NCBI GenBank assembly: GCA_018659505.1
Contig: JABJMI010000835.1
Location: 1-8,041, forward strand
DNA: 8,041 nt
From: Planctomicrobium sp.
Lineage (GTDB): Bacteria; Planctomycetota; Planctomycetia; Planctomycetales; Planctomycetaceae
Direction: 5' to 3'
Shown: piece by piece, positions 1 to 7,887 of the stretch
How the letters are laid out: every line of letters begins with the position of its first letter
Numbering within the stretch: position 1 is the first letter of the stretch
Translations under genes and position numbers: made by a program
The notes under the pieces: model-generated
The model's database searches: none
Seen by the model: the letters and a program-made list of their open reading frames with translations, nothing else
Told to the model about the DNA's origin: nothing

Positions 1-2265
1 GCAGAAGGCAAACTTCAAGATGCTGCCGAGACTGTTCAACAGGCGCAGGAAGCGGACCTCTCTCAGAAACCAGAAGAGTTTGCCAAAGCTGCCGAGCAGC
101 TTGAAGAGGCTGCAAACCAATTGGGGGAAACTCATGAAAAGTTTGATCAGCTTGCCGAATTACAGCGTGATTTACTCGAACTGAATCGCCTCGCAAATCA
201 AACCGAACGCTTGGCGGAATCAGTTGAAAGCTTGGAGAACCGGCAAGAAGAGATGCAGGCGAAACCCGAACAAGCAGCACCGACTCCACAAGACCAAGCC
301 GAAAAACAACAATGGGAAGCCGACCAACGGCAGGCTTGGAACAATCACGAAGATCTCGCTAATACGCTGGATGACCTATTTCAGCGACGCCCAGAACTCG
401 CAGACGCAGCTGCGGAGAATCTTCAACATCAACTTGAAGAACTTGCTAAACGTGCCGAAAAACTCGCCGAAAAACAACAGAACCTTGCAAATGCAGCGAA
501 AGAAGATGCACAAGAGATCGCCGAGCAACTAGAGAGTTTGCAAAAGGAATCTGATCGCGAGCAAATGGAAGCTGCTGCGAAGTCACTCGCTGAAAACCTG
601 GAACCTCCTCAACAAAAACAGGCTGCTCAAGCTGCACAAGAGGCATTAAAGAGATCTCAAGAAGCTGCACAGAGAGGTGACGCTGCAACCGCGGCTCAAC
701 AACAAATGGAAGCGCAACAGCAACTGGAGCAACTCGCGCAGCAGTTGCAGCAAGAAACCGAGAAGACACCTGACGATGAAGCAAACAAAGCAGTTCTCGA
801 ATCATTAACGAAAAACACTCAGGCTGCTGAGCAACTGAGTCAACAACTTGAAGAGTCATTAAAGAACATCGAAGAAAAACTCCCCGGAACAACTGAGGCC
901 GCACAACAGCAAAACACTGATGTAGAACAGGCGATGGCAAATCAGTCTGGGGAACCTCAATCTGAGATGGAAGCGAAAAGTGCTTCAGAACCTGTGGAAG
1001 CAGGTTTACCTGAGGCAACGACACCGGAGGGTAATAATCTGATAGACCAACAAGAAGAGGTAGCGAAACTCGCACAGCAGGTTCAGGATCAGGTTAGTGA
1101 AATGACGCAACCAAACGAAGAGGTCTCTCAGAAGAGTCAGCAATTCGCAGAACAGTCAAAACAGTCCGCTGAAAGCGCTCAGCAATTTCAACCTGCCGCA
1201 GCTGCAAACAGTTCTCAAAAGGCTGCACAAGCAGCTCAAGAGCTTTCCGAAGCTTTGCAGAAAAGTGACGCTCCTGACTCATTGAAGCAAGCTGCCCAAC
1301 AAGCTGCTGACCAACAAACTCAATTGGCGAACTCGCTGCAGGAACTCTCCGAGAACGAGGCGGCACAGCAGCAAATGAAATCAGACTTACAGCAAGAGAT
1401 CTCAAATGAGACTCAACAGTTATCTCAAGACCTACAACAAAATTCTGAACAACTGGCGGCTCAACCGATCAATAAACAAGAACAGTCTGCGAAAAGCCTG
1501 CAAGCTCAAGAACTCGCCCAACAGGCTCAGCAGCAAATGGCGCAGGCAGCTGAGCAATCGCAACAAAACAATCAAGGACAATCCCAAGCGAATAGCGAAC
1601 AGGCTGCGAAATCACTCAGTGAAGCGGCTCAACAAGCACTCGCAGCGAGTGGAAAAGGCAGCGAAAAAAGCGATGGTGAAGCAAGCGAACCGGGCTCTGC
1701 GGTGCCTGCTGAAGTCGGTGAGCAAGTGGCACAAGCAGCGCAACAATTGAATGCAGCTGGAGAAATGTTGAATCAAATGGGAGCACCCGTCCCCGGTAAC
1801 CAGCAACCTGGACAAGAAGAGTCAGGCGATCAATCCGATTCACAAAAACAAGCGAAGGATGGCGGCGAAGGAGAAGGACAGCAACCAAAATCGGGGCAGA
1901 AATCGACCTCCGAAGCACTTCGTCAAGCGGCCCAATCAATGCGTCAAGCAGCCGGTCAGATGGCTGCCGGGCAATCCAAACCGCAGCAAGGGAACTCTCA
2001 ACAACAGCCGCAACAAAGTAGTAACGGTTCGGGGAGTGAAGCCTCTGATTTTGGCAGTTCTCAGCAGCTTTCTGATTTACTTGAGCTGCAATCTGATTTG
2101 TCCAACATGACCAAACGTGACTGGGGACAACTCCCCGGAGAGTTACAAACCGAACTGCTTGACTCTTCGCATAAACGAACATCGGGAGAATATTCACGTC
2201 TCGTCCGTCGCTATTTTAATGATATCTCCAAGAAGCGTTCTCCTGAATTAAACAAATCAGAATAA
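1..2265 (+). CDS. Large Ala/Gln/Glu-rich coiled-coil protein, 5'-truncated by the window edge
   Basis: The reading frame is open from base 1 to the TAA at 2263-2265, giving 754 visible residues. The TTG at 121 is only an internal codon, because the same low-complexity coding continues upstream of it, so the true start is outside the window. The protein is almost entirely Ala, Gln, Glu, Ser, Lys and Leu, with no cysteine and only three tryptophans. Leu/Ala-spaced helical blocks of long coiled-coil type fill roughly residues 1-580, and a Gly/Ser/Gln-rich linker covers about 580-685. The last ~70 residues look more globular, with a WGQLPGELQTELL motif followed by EYSRLVRRYF. Planctomycetes carry similar giant proteins, often beside MoxR/DUF58/von Willebrand (Bat-type) genes, with an N-terminal membrane part that would lie upstream here. 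I infer the same family but cannot see those neighbours. The molecular function is unknown. The long antisense frames inside it are compositional shadows. Confidence 0.85.
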   Translation, partial: AEGKLQDAAETVQQAQEADLSQKPEEFAKAAEQLEEAANQLGETHEKFDQLAELQRDLLELNRLANQTERLAESVESLENRQEEMQAKPEQAAPTPQDQAEKQQWEADQRQAWNNHEDLANTLDDLFQRRPELADAAAENLQHQLEELAKRAEKLAEKQQNLANAAKEDAQEIAEQLESLQKESDREQMEAAAKSLAENLEPPQQKQAAQAAQEALKRSQEAAQRGDAATAAQQQMEAQQQLEQLAQQLQQETEKTPDDEANKAVLESLTKNTQAAEQLSQQLEESLKNIEEKLPGTTEAAQQQNTDVEQAMANQSGEPQSEMEAKSASEPVEAGLPEATTPEGNNLIDQQEEVAKLAQQVQDQVSEMTQPNEEVSQKSQQFAEQSKQSAESAQQFQPAAAANSSQKAAQAAQELSEALQKSDAPDSLKQAAQQAADQQTQLANSLQELSENEAAQQQMKSDLQQEISNETQQLSQDLQQNSEQLAAQPINKQEQSAKSLQAQELAQQAQQQMAQAAEQSQQNNQGQSQANSEQAAKSLSEAAQQALAASGKGSEKSDGEASEPGSAVPAEVGEQVAQAAQQLNAAGEMLNQMGAPVPGNQQPGQEESGDQSDSQKQAKDGGEGEGQQPKSGQKSTSEALRQAAQSMRQAAGQMAAGQSKPQQGNSQQQPQQSSNGSGSEASDFGSSQQLSDLLELQSDLSNMTKRDWGQLPGELQTELLDSSHKRTSGEYSRLVRRYFNDISKKRSPELNKSE

Positions 2266-2296
2266 CATTTCTTTTCGACCATTCTTTAATTAAGAC

Positions 2297-2318
2297 AAGC
2301 TGCGTTCAGTCGTAGCTT
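2297..2318 (+). terminator. Weak stem-loop between the coiled-coil gene and the propeller gene
   Basis: The arms aagctgcg (2297-2304) and cgtagctt (2311-2318) pair over 8 bp, with one G-U pair, around the loop ttcagt. The stem starts 31 bases after the upstream stop codon and ends 10 bases before the first possible start of the next gene. Only three T follow it (2317-2319), so it is not a classical intrinsic terminator. It could be an attenuating or mRNA-end structure, or chance. Confidence 0.25.
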
Positions 2319-2328
2319 TAACACTGAA

Positions 2329-3560
2329 GTGAATCATTCTTCCATGCAATTCCAGATTCTTGTTGCTCTGCTTGTCGTATCTACTTTGCCTCCATACTCA
2401 TTCGCTGAAGAACGTAATTGGCCGAACTGGATGGGACCTCAACACGATGGGATTTCCGATGAGAAAATCACCAGTTTAGACTGGCCAAAATCGGGACTCC
2501 CCCTTGTCTGGGAAAAAGAAATTGGCATTGGTTTCAGTTCGATCTCGATTGCGGATGGACGTCTCTTCACAATGGGACACATTGCAGGTGAGGAATTTGT
2601 CTATTGCCTGAATGAGAAAACTGGAGAATTGATTTGGTCCCATCACTATCCTTGTGCATTGGTAATAATCTTCACGAAGGCGGTCCCGGTGCGACTCCAA
2701 CTATCGATAAAGACCGCGTCTACACAGTCGGTCGCGAAGGACAACTTTTCTGCTTTGAAGCGAAGACAGGGAAAATCATCTGGAAGAAAAATCTACAAGA
2801 TGATTTAGAAGTCATTCTTCCAGAGTGGGGCTTTACCAGTTCTGCCTACGTTTTGAATGATGACATTCTGCTCGAAGCAGGTCGTGTTGCCTCATACAAC
2901 AAACTGACCGGTGAAAAGAACTGGCAAACAACAGATCATCAAGCGGGCTATGGATCTGTCGCAGAATTCGAATCTGCAGGGAAGACCTTGATCAGCAGTT
3001 TTGATTGCGATGCGTTAAGAGTCATCGATGCAGAAACAGGAGAAGAACTCGACTCGGTGGAATGGTCGTCTCCGTTCCGCACAAACTCAACGACGCCAAT
3101 CATTCATGATGACCTGATCTACATCTCAGCTGGCTACAATGTCGGTTGCGGTCTCTTCCGCTGGACCGGCACAAAGCTGGAAGAAGTCTACCGCAATAGA
3201 CAGATGAGGAATCATTTCAATAACAGCATTCTGCTTGATGGTCACCTCTACGGCTTTGATGGAAATTCCAATCTTGGTCGAGTTGTTCAGCTGACTTGTA
3301 TGAATCTCAAAACAGGAGAGGTCGCCTGGAAGCAACGCGGTCTAGGATGCGGTTCTCTCATGATCGCTGACGGAAAACTACTATCGCTGACTGAGAAAGG
3401 AGAATTAGTCCTCGCGAAGGCTTCTCCCAATCAATACGAAGAACTCGCAAGATCCTCCTTCTTGGATGGTCGCTGCTGGACAGTTCCCCTCTTTCTGAAT
3501 GGTCGCATCTATGGACGCAACGCTGCGGGGACTTTGAAAGTTGTCAGTCTTCCAGATTAA
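2329..3560 (+). pseudogene. Secreted PQQ-like beta-propeller repeat protein, frameshifted
   Basis: Two overlapping frames together encode one protein. The first runs from GTG 2329 (or ATG 2344, which gives a cleaner signal peptide MQFQILVALLVVSTLPPYSFA) to a stop at 2808. The second carries the homologous continuation to TAA 3560. Joining them at about 2662 gives about 405-410 residues, the usual length for the exported PQQ-binding-like/outer-membrane-assembly-type propellers common in planctomycetes. Propeller repeats appear as YCLNEKTGELIW, FCFEAKTGKIIW, SYNKLTGEKNW, VIDAETGEEL and CMNLKTGEVAW. The mature start carries the family motif NWPNWMGPQHDGIS. The likely role is a periplasmic or secreted propeller. 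Binding of the PQQ cofactor cannot be assumed, because many members are structural. No Shine-Dalgarno is evident at either start. The frame break is either a real inactivating mutation or a sequencing error, and all sequence downstream of it is otherwise intact. Confidence 0.8.
2661..2664 (+). other. Single-base frameshift site in the propeller gene
   Basis: Upstream, frame 1 reads ...YPCAL up to the ttg at 2659-2661. Downstream, the family-like NNLHEGGPGATPTID begins with the aat at 2664 in frame 3. Only two bases (gt, 2662-2663) lie between, so one base is missing from a codon. Restoring one G (ttg ggt aat) would give L-G-N-N. There is no X-XXY-YYZ slippery heptamer at the junction, so programmed -1 frameshifting is unlikely. 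Confidence 0.8.
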
Positions 3561-3594
3561 CAGCTTCCATGTTCCTATTTGGGCATCTTTCAGG

Positions 3595-4560
3595 TTACTT
3601 TAAAAGATTAGGTTTTACCCAAATGATACGTTCTTGAATCTTCTTCTCCACTTCATCAGCCTTCATTTTAGCTTCATCGAGTGGTAGCCCATCTTTCACT
3701 CCCGGTCGCTTGTGACCAACATGGGACAACCAAGAATTGTGAAGGATCGTTTGCTTTTGGTGGACCAGTTCAGAGAAGCGTCCATGTTTCCTGTAACTGA
3801 TCTGAATACTCCAAGCTTTTAAAATTGCGGCGGCGATTACGAAGTGCCCTTCTTCATTCACATGCACTCCATCTGGCGACATTGTAAATTGAGGATCACT
3901 TTTACGCTTCACCATCACATATTCATTCACTGGAGTATGTAAGTCGATGACCATGTCGACGTCATCCTTGAGAGTCATCACCCAGGCAGCGTACTTCTTC
4001 ATTACATCATCATAGCCTTCGTAGATTGAGAACCACGCATACTTCTCTTCACCCGCTGGCAGCAGTTTTCCTTTCTCCTTGAGTGGCAATGGATCGAATG
4101 CCGGGGGAGTCATGAGGATGAGTCTCGCTCCTGATGCGTTCACCTTCTTGATGATCTCGCGAATTCCAGTTTGGTACTTTTCAAAACGGTCTTCTGAAAA
4201 TGGGTAATAAATGCCGTCATTCATTCCGTAACAAGCGACGACAACATCGGGTTTGACTTTGTCAAGTGCCCTGTCAATTCGTTCATGAACATCTGGTCGT
4301 GGAAACGGATGATCCGGCTCAGAGAGTCCGCTGCAAGTTTCACTGGGGAGTCCGAGATTGATAAGTTCTGGAACTCCCAAACTCTGCAAGCGAAGTTGTC
4401 CCTCAATAATCGAGATATAATGCCCAGCATGCGTGATCGAGTCTCCAAGGAAAAGAATCTTTTTTGCATTCAAAGGAAACGGTTGGTCATCTGCTTTTAA
4501 GTGAGACGAACTCAATAAACTAAACGAAAACATGACTGCTACGAAGTAGAAAGATTTCAT
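3595..4560 (-). CDS. Secreted SGNH/GDSL-family hydrolase (esterase type)
   Basis: This 321-residue protein has an N-terminal signal peptide (about residues 1-23, MKSFYFVAVMFSFSLLSSSHLKA) and should be exported. The SGNH blocks are all present: GDSIT with nucleophile Ser41, Gly70 in NLGLPSET (oxyanion hole), Asn114 in YGMND, and the Asp230/His233 pair in SPDGVH. Such enzymes hydrolyse esters, often acetyl groups on carbohydrates; the substrate here is unknown. After the hydrolase fold, about 65 residues continue with a WLSHVGHKRPGV motif and a charged helix (EAKMKADEVEKKI), a tail I associate with planctomycete members of the family. The ATG at 4560 is supported by an AGGAG 6 bases upstream. 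The gene converges on the propeller gene (34-bp gap) and diverges from the membrane/thioredoxin gene, so it is probably transcribed alone. All catalytic residues are intact. Confidence 0.9.
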   Translation of the reverse strand: MKSFYFVAVMFSFSLLSSSHLKADDQPFPLNAKKILFLGDSITHAGHYISIIEGQLRLQSLGVPELINLGLPSETCSGLSEPDHPFPRPDVHERIDRALDKVKPDVVVACYGMNDGIYYPFSEDRFEKYQTGIREIIKKVNASGARLILMTPPAFDPLPLKEKGKLLPAGEEKYAWFSIYEGYDDVMKKYAAWVMTLKDDVDMVIDLHTPVNEYVMVKRKSDPQFTMSPDGVHVNEEGHFVIAAAILKAWSIQISYRKHGRFSELVHQKQTILHNSWLSHVGHKRPGVKDGLPLDEAKMKADEVEKKIQERIIWVKPNLLK

Positions 4561-4566
4561 GCAGAA

Positions 4567-4571
4567 CTCCT
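4567..4571 (-). promoter_or_regulatory. Shine-Dalgarno site of the SGNH hydrolase
   Basis: On the minus strand AGGAG lies 6 bases before the ATG at 4560. It is the clearest ribosome-binding site in the window and fixes that start. The other genes lack a comparable motif. Confidence 0.6.
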
Positions 4572-4692
4572 GAAGTCAAAAGGAACATTATTAACTTGCA
4601 GTACATAGGATGGCGAAATCGAAAGAATCTTTCCATGATGAATAGCCGTGAACAATCGTGAAATGTTGCGGATCCATTACATAAAGCATGTT

Positions 4693-5637
4693 ATGACTGA
4701 ATCTGATAACAACCTGACCGCCCCATTCTGGATGACCTTCATCTTGAAATTTGCTGGCATTTACAACCTTTGTTGGGGGGCATGGGTGGTTCTGTTTCCA
4801 CTCTCTTCATTGAAACTCTGCGGATACCATTTGCCCCCGACTTATCCAGAACTTTGGCAATGCATCGGAATGATTGTCGGAGTTTACGGAATTGGATACT
4901 GGCTCGCAGCGAGTGATCCCTATCGGCATTGGCCCATTGTCTTGGTCGGATTACTTGGGAAAATCTTTGGTCCCATTGGTTTTATCCTCGCTTGGATGAA
5001 TGGAAGCCTCCCACTTTCTGCCGGAATCGTAAACATCTTTAACGATCTGATCTGGCTTGTTCCCTTCATTATTATCTTATGGCGCGCATTGAGGCACGAA
5101 CAAATTCAACATTCCGAATCGAAAGATTTACTGTCCTTTCAAGATGCCTTAAAGACCTTCAAAAGCCAACAGGGACAGACACTCGCTGATCTTTCTCAAC
5201 AGCAAAGAACCATGCTAGTATTCTTAAGACATTCAGGATGCACTTTTTGTCGCGAAGCACTCGCTGAGATCGCTCAACATAGACCAGAGATTGAAAAGAA
5301 CGGAACTCAAATTGCCTTTGTTCATATGGATACTGAGGAGCACGGAAGGCAACTGTTCGAGAGATACTTATTAAGCGATCTCCCGCGTTTCAGCGATCCA
5401 GAAGAGAAGCTTTATCGAGCAGCGAACATCGGCTTAGGTCGCTGGTATCAACTATTGAGTTGCCAAGTCTTCTGGAAAGGTTTTCAATCCGCAATCCTGA
5501 AACGGCACGGGTTCTCGCGTATTCGCAGCAATGTCTTCCGAATGCCTGGGACGATCCTCATCGAGAACGGTCAAATCGTAAAACGCTATGACCCGCAGGA
5601 TGCCTCAGACCATCCAGACTATTGCAGTTTTGGATAA
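4693..5637 (+). CDS. Four-helix membrane domain fused to SelL-like thioredoxin-fold redox domain
   Basis: From ATG 4693 the protein has 314 residues. The frame is open to GTG 4648 (329 residues), but the extra 15 residues are non-hydrophobic and the hydrophobic, conserved-looking part begins just after MTESDNN, so I prefer 4693. Neither start has a good Shine-Dalgarno. About four transmembrane helices lie at residues 11-37, 53-73, 80-101 and 109-132, including the motifs GIYNLCWGAWVVLFP and LVGLLGKIFGPIGF. A cytosolic-looking thioredoxin-fold domain follows, with HSGCTFC (Cys183/Cys186), a likely cis-Pro at 285 in MPGTILI, and a C-terminal DHPDY segment. This matches the SelL-related/AhpC-TSA-like redox proteins in which CxxC replaces the selenocysteine pair (UxxU) of SelL. 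It probably performs membrane-tethered thiol-disulfide or peroxide chemistry; the substrate and electron donor are unknown. The gene is divergent from the hydrolase and convergent with the phosphodiesterase gene. Confidence 0.85.
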   Translation: MTESDNNLTAPFWMTFILKFAGIYNLCWGAWVVLFPLSSLKLCGYHLPPTYPELWQCIGMIVGVYGIGYWLAASDPYRHWPIVLVGLLGKIFGPIGFILAWMNGSLPLSAGIVNIFNDLIWLVPFIIILWRALRHEQIQHSESKDLLSFQDALKTFKSQQGQTLADLSQQQRTMLVFLRHSGCTFCREALAEIAQHRPEIEKNGTQIAFVHMDTEEHGRQLFERYLLSDLPRFSDPEEKLYRAANIGLGRWYQLLSCQVFWKGFQSAILKRHGFSRIRSNVFRMPGTILIENGQIVKRYDPQDASDHPDYCSFG

Positions 5638-5682
5638 GTGCTTGGAGTGCGAAAGTTCAAAACGAACATGAGGGGATTAACT

Positions 5683-6996
5683 CTAATCCACCGATGAGAA
5701 TTCGACTCCAAAATCTTGTAGTACAAGTGGAGTGACATCGAGGTCTGTGTATTGATCTTTCTCTAGTGTTTTTGAACTGACAAGAACTCCCGTTGATCCA
5801 GGATAGCCATGTGAACCTTTGACGAGAGTAGCATCTAGCGGAGTTGTTTTACTCGGCATGTTGATGAACATTTCGACTGGGTCGTAGCCCGGTTTGCGAT
5901 GGATGTCGACAGTGCGTGCAAACTTAGGAGCCTTGGCATCATCATTCCACCAATAGTAAGCGAACCAAGCTTCTGGTTTCGACACGAGGACAACTTCTCC
6001 TGAGCGTGGATGATCGAGTTTGTATTTTCCTCGCTGTTCATCAACTAAGACTTCTTCGACGAGTGGATGCTCTCGGAACAGATTTGCAACTGTCTCAATA
6101 TCTTCTGCGTTCTTCACGAAGACGTGCGTTAATTGATGATCGACCATCGCCCAAGCACGAGATTCACCCGGGACCAGATTTTCGAGACCTGCATCTTCCT
6201 GCAAACTCAGATACCCGGCATCTCTAAGGATACGGTTCGGATAACAGACATCATTGACTTCGCTGATGGTGTATTCGCTGGCGAATAACCAGTGGATCGA
6301 TTCCATTTCCGATGATTCAATTCCGTCGATTAAGCGACCTAAAGAGACATCAATGTCTTTCACCGCCTGCAAAGCTTCCGGGCTATCAGGACCAAATTTC
6401 TGAGCTGCGTAGTCGAGATGCGTGACATAGATGTAAAAGAAATCCGGTTTGAATTCATGTGCTGCTTTTATTGCAGAATCAATGATCCAGTCGGAACTTT
6501 TGATATTGGCGATTGGTCCCCAGAAGTTCATCAATGGGAAATGTCCGAGGTCATCTCGGAGTTCACCGTAAAGTTGTTCGGGCTTGGTGTAGCACCACAA
6601 TGATTCAGAACCATCGGGGTTGTGAATAGGCGCTGGCGTGCATATGTAGTCTGCGCCTGCACCTTTGGAGTGCATTGGAAACCAGACCGCTGAAGTGATC
6701 TTTTCGTCTGCATCATGCAGCAAGTCCCAAACTTGGGGGGCTTCAATGCACTCGTTCCAAGCTGTCCATAGCTCTACTTCACCTTTGTCGCGATAGAAAA
6801 ATCCATTGGCAATCACGCCATGCACATCTGGTCCGACTCCGGTTGTCAAATTCGCTTGCACTGGGCAAGTGACGCAAGGAAACGATGCTGTCAAAGGTTT
6901 CACGGACCCTCGATTCGCAATCTTTTGCAAATTGGGCATATGTTGCAGATCTTCAGATCGCAGACCCGGGACGGAGACAAGTACTGTTGATGGCAT
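5683..6996 (-). CDS. Alkaline phosphatase superfamily, type I phosphodiesterase/nucleotide pyrophosphatase-like protein
   Basis: The protein has 437 residues, no signal peptide and no membrane segment, so it is probably cytosolic. It has the family core [18 protein letters not shown], with Thr43 at the nucleophile position, then the [12 protein letters not shown] segment, [14 protein letters not shown] (His193, Asp195) and a late GSHGYPG (His396). The usual ligands are changed: the Asp expected in the N-terminal strand is Pro10 (VSVPGLR), the His expected after LDY is Gln199, and the S-D-H-G motif reads S-E-Y-T (240-243). From memory, bacterial relatives show similar changes (SEYG, LDYxxQKFGP), so this looks like a subfamily trait rather than decay. 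Members related to this branch occur in ebo-type operons, but no other ebo gene is seen here. The substrate is unknown. The gene follows trmB by 122 bp on the same strand; no Shine-Dalgarno is visible before the ATG. Confidence 0.85.
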   Translation of the reverse strand: MPSTVLVSVPGLRSEDLQHMPNLQKIANRGSVKPLTASFPCVTCPVQANLTTGVGPDVHGVIANGFFYRDKGEVELWTAWNECIEAPQVWDLLHDADEKITSAVWFPMHSKGAGADYICTPAPIHNPDGSESLWCYTKPEQLYGELRDDLGHFPLMNFWGPIANIKSSDWIIDSAIKAAHEFKPDFFYIYVTHLDYAAQKFGPDSPEALQAVKDIDVSLGRLIDGIESSEMESIHWLFASEYTISEVNDVCYPNRILRDAGYLSLQEDAGLENLVPGESRAWAMVDHQLTHVFVKNAEDIETVANLFREHPLVEEVLVDEQRGKYKLDHPRSGEVVLVSKPEAWFAYYWWNDDAKAPKFARTVDIHRKPGYDPVEMFINMPSKTTPLDATLVKGSHGYPGSTGVLVSSKTLEKDQYTDLDVTPLVLQDFGVEFSSVD

Positions 6997-7002
6997 GGCT
7001 TT

Positions 7003-7033
7003 TAGGAATTAGGAGTTGGGAAATAGGAATTAG
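7003..7033. repeat. Short imperfect repeat taggaattag...taggaattag
   Basis: The 10-mer taggaattag occurs at 7003-7012 and 7024-7033, with the related gagttgggaa between them. It lies in the 122-bp gap between trmB and the phosphodiesterase gene, just upstream of the latter's ATG on the minus strand. No tRNA, hairpin or promoter is evident in this gap. It may be a remnant of a dispersed intergenic repeat or a binding site. Confidence 0.45.
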
Positions 7034-7118
7034 TAAATGGAAGCGATTCATCGTTTCGCAGCACAAATTATTGTGTGCGATCCTCCGTCGTTTAGTAAAT
7101 TCCAACGGAGTCTCAGCA

Positions 7119-7763
7119 TCAAAATGGCTTACGTTTCCATTGACCACGGTGAATGGGGAGACCAAGCTTTCGCTTCTTGCGCTCGTAACTTGTCTGATAA
7201 TCCATATCGTGTTCAGGATCACGTTCTTCAGGAGTCGGGAGAGCTTCGAAATCTTCGTGATGATCCATTAGAGAAGAAATGACACCGTAATATTCTTCGA
7301 CATCGGTCCATGAGTGAAGGAGTCCTCCGGGCATCAGTAGATTCGAACACAAGCCTACAAAGACATCATTAAATACCCGACGACTGCGGTGTTTCCGCTT
7401 CCACCAGGGATCGGGAAAATAAACATGAATCGCACTCACTGAATGCGGTTCGATCATTTTCGTAAATGGGACGTTTGCATCGCCTCCCAGCACTTTCGCA
7501 TTCGTGAGGTCTCTACGTTTCAAACGTGCCGCCCCGCGTCGACCTTCTCGGAAATCGATTTCGATTCCAAGAAAATTTCGTTCTGGATGAATCTCAGCTG
7601 CGGTGACAACAAACAAACCTCGTCCACAACCGACATCGATTTCTACAGGATGATCGTTTCCAAAGAATTCGGACCAGTCGAGCTTCCCTTCATACTCCTC
7701 GAAGATGTCATCCATCGCGAGAAAGAAGGGTTTCAGATTTGTTGGAGGAGGATTCGTTTGCAT
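7119..7763 (-). CDS. trmB: tRNA (guanine-N7-)-methyltransferase TrmB
   Basis: TrmB methylates N7 of G46 in the variable loop of tRNAs, using S-adenosylmethionine, in the cytoplasm. The 214-residue length is typical of bacterial single-chain TrmB. The SAM-binding motif EIDVGCGRG is at residues 41-49, followed by the second-strand acid in FLGIEID (Glu68) and GGDANV (Asp95). The family signature YFPDPWWKRKHRSRR (115-129) contains the catalytic-region Asp118. The C-terminal tRNA-binding motif appears as TSYERKKRKLG from about residue 191, equivalent to TxFExR in other members. The ATG at 7763 has no clear Shine-Dalgarno; the next Met (residue 17) would still keep all motifs, but the upstream start gives the more usual length. 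It is the first gene of a possible minus-strand pair with the phosphodiesterase-like gene. A + strand frame at 7443-7859 is its shadow. Confidence 0.95.
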   Translation of the reverse strand: MQTNPPPTNLKPFFLAMDDIFEEYEGKLDWSEFFGNDHPVEIDVGCGRGLFVVTAAEIHPERNFLGIEIDFREGRRGAARLKRRDLTNAKVLGGDANVPFTKMIEPHSVSAIHVYFPDPWWKRKHRSRRVFNDVFVGLCSNLLMPGGLLHSWTDVEEYYGVISSLMDHHEDFEALPTPEERDPEHDMDYQTSYERKKRKLGLPIHRGQWKRKPF

Positions 7764-7861
7764 AGTTCTATCGGAAAATTAGATTCAATAAGATCGCAGT
7801 ATAACGAAGCAGTTTTGGGAAACCATGCAAGGCGTGCAGTGTCGAGCAGAAGAAAGTAGAA

Positions 7862-7887
7862 CGCGGATTCTCGCGGATGCAACGGAT
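7862..7887. repeat. Degenerate cgcggat repeat cluster
   Basis: The heptamer cgcggat occurs at 7862-7868 and 7872-7878, with a third cggat at 7883-7887. The 10-11 base spacing is close to one helical turn. It resembles the degenerate 'cgcggat' dispersed repeats seen in many large environmental genomes; that comparison is from memory. Confidence 0.35.

Noticed and set aside
446..1075. Long minus-strand open frame inside the coiled-coil gene (also 1094-1405 and 1616-2197)
   Set aside because: These arise because the CAA/CAG/GCT/GAA-rich coding strand lacks stop complements. The translations (Leu/Val/Arg/Gln-rich) show no domain, and the + strand frame runs unbroken through all of them.
2655..2670. 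Programmed -1 ribosomal frameshifting in the propeller gene
   Set aside because: A -1 slip at ttg-g would restore the frame, but there is no slippery heptamer and no evident upstream Shine-Dalgarno-like stimulator.
2634..3560. Second half of the propeller as an independent gene starting at ATG 2634
   Set aside because: That start falls inside coding sequence that matches the family in frame 1, the first residues (MVPSLSLC) do not fit the family, and no signal peptide would be present. It is the frameshifted continuation.
5638..5682. Possible bidirectional terminator between the convergent redox and phosphodiesterase-like genes
   Set aside because: Only a 4-bp gttc/gaac pairing is visible and no T-tract follows.
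7083..7110. ctccgt...acggag inverted repeat downstream of trmB as a terminator
   Set aside because: Only a 6-bp stem with a 16-base loop and no T-run on the minus strand; not distinguishable from chance.
7798..7803. TATACT on the minus strand as a -10 box for trmB
   Set aside because: It is placed plausibly (about 35 bases before the start), but the nearest TTGCAT lies 21 bases away, too far for a standard spacer, so the promoter is not supported.
7443..7859. 138-residue + strand frame overlapping trmB
   Set aside because: It is antisense to the conserved trmB coding sequence and its translation shows no recognisable domain.
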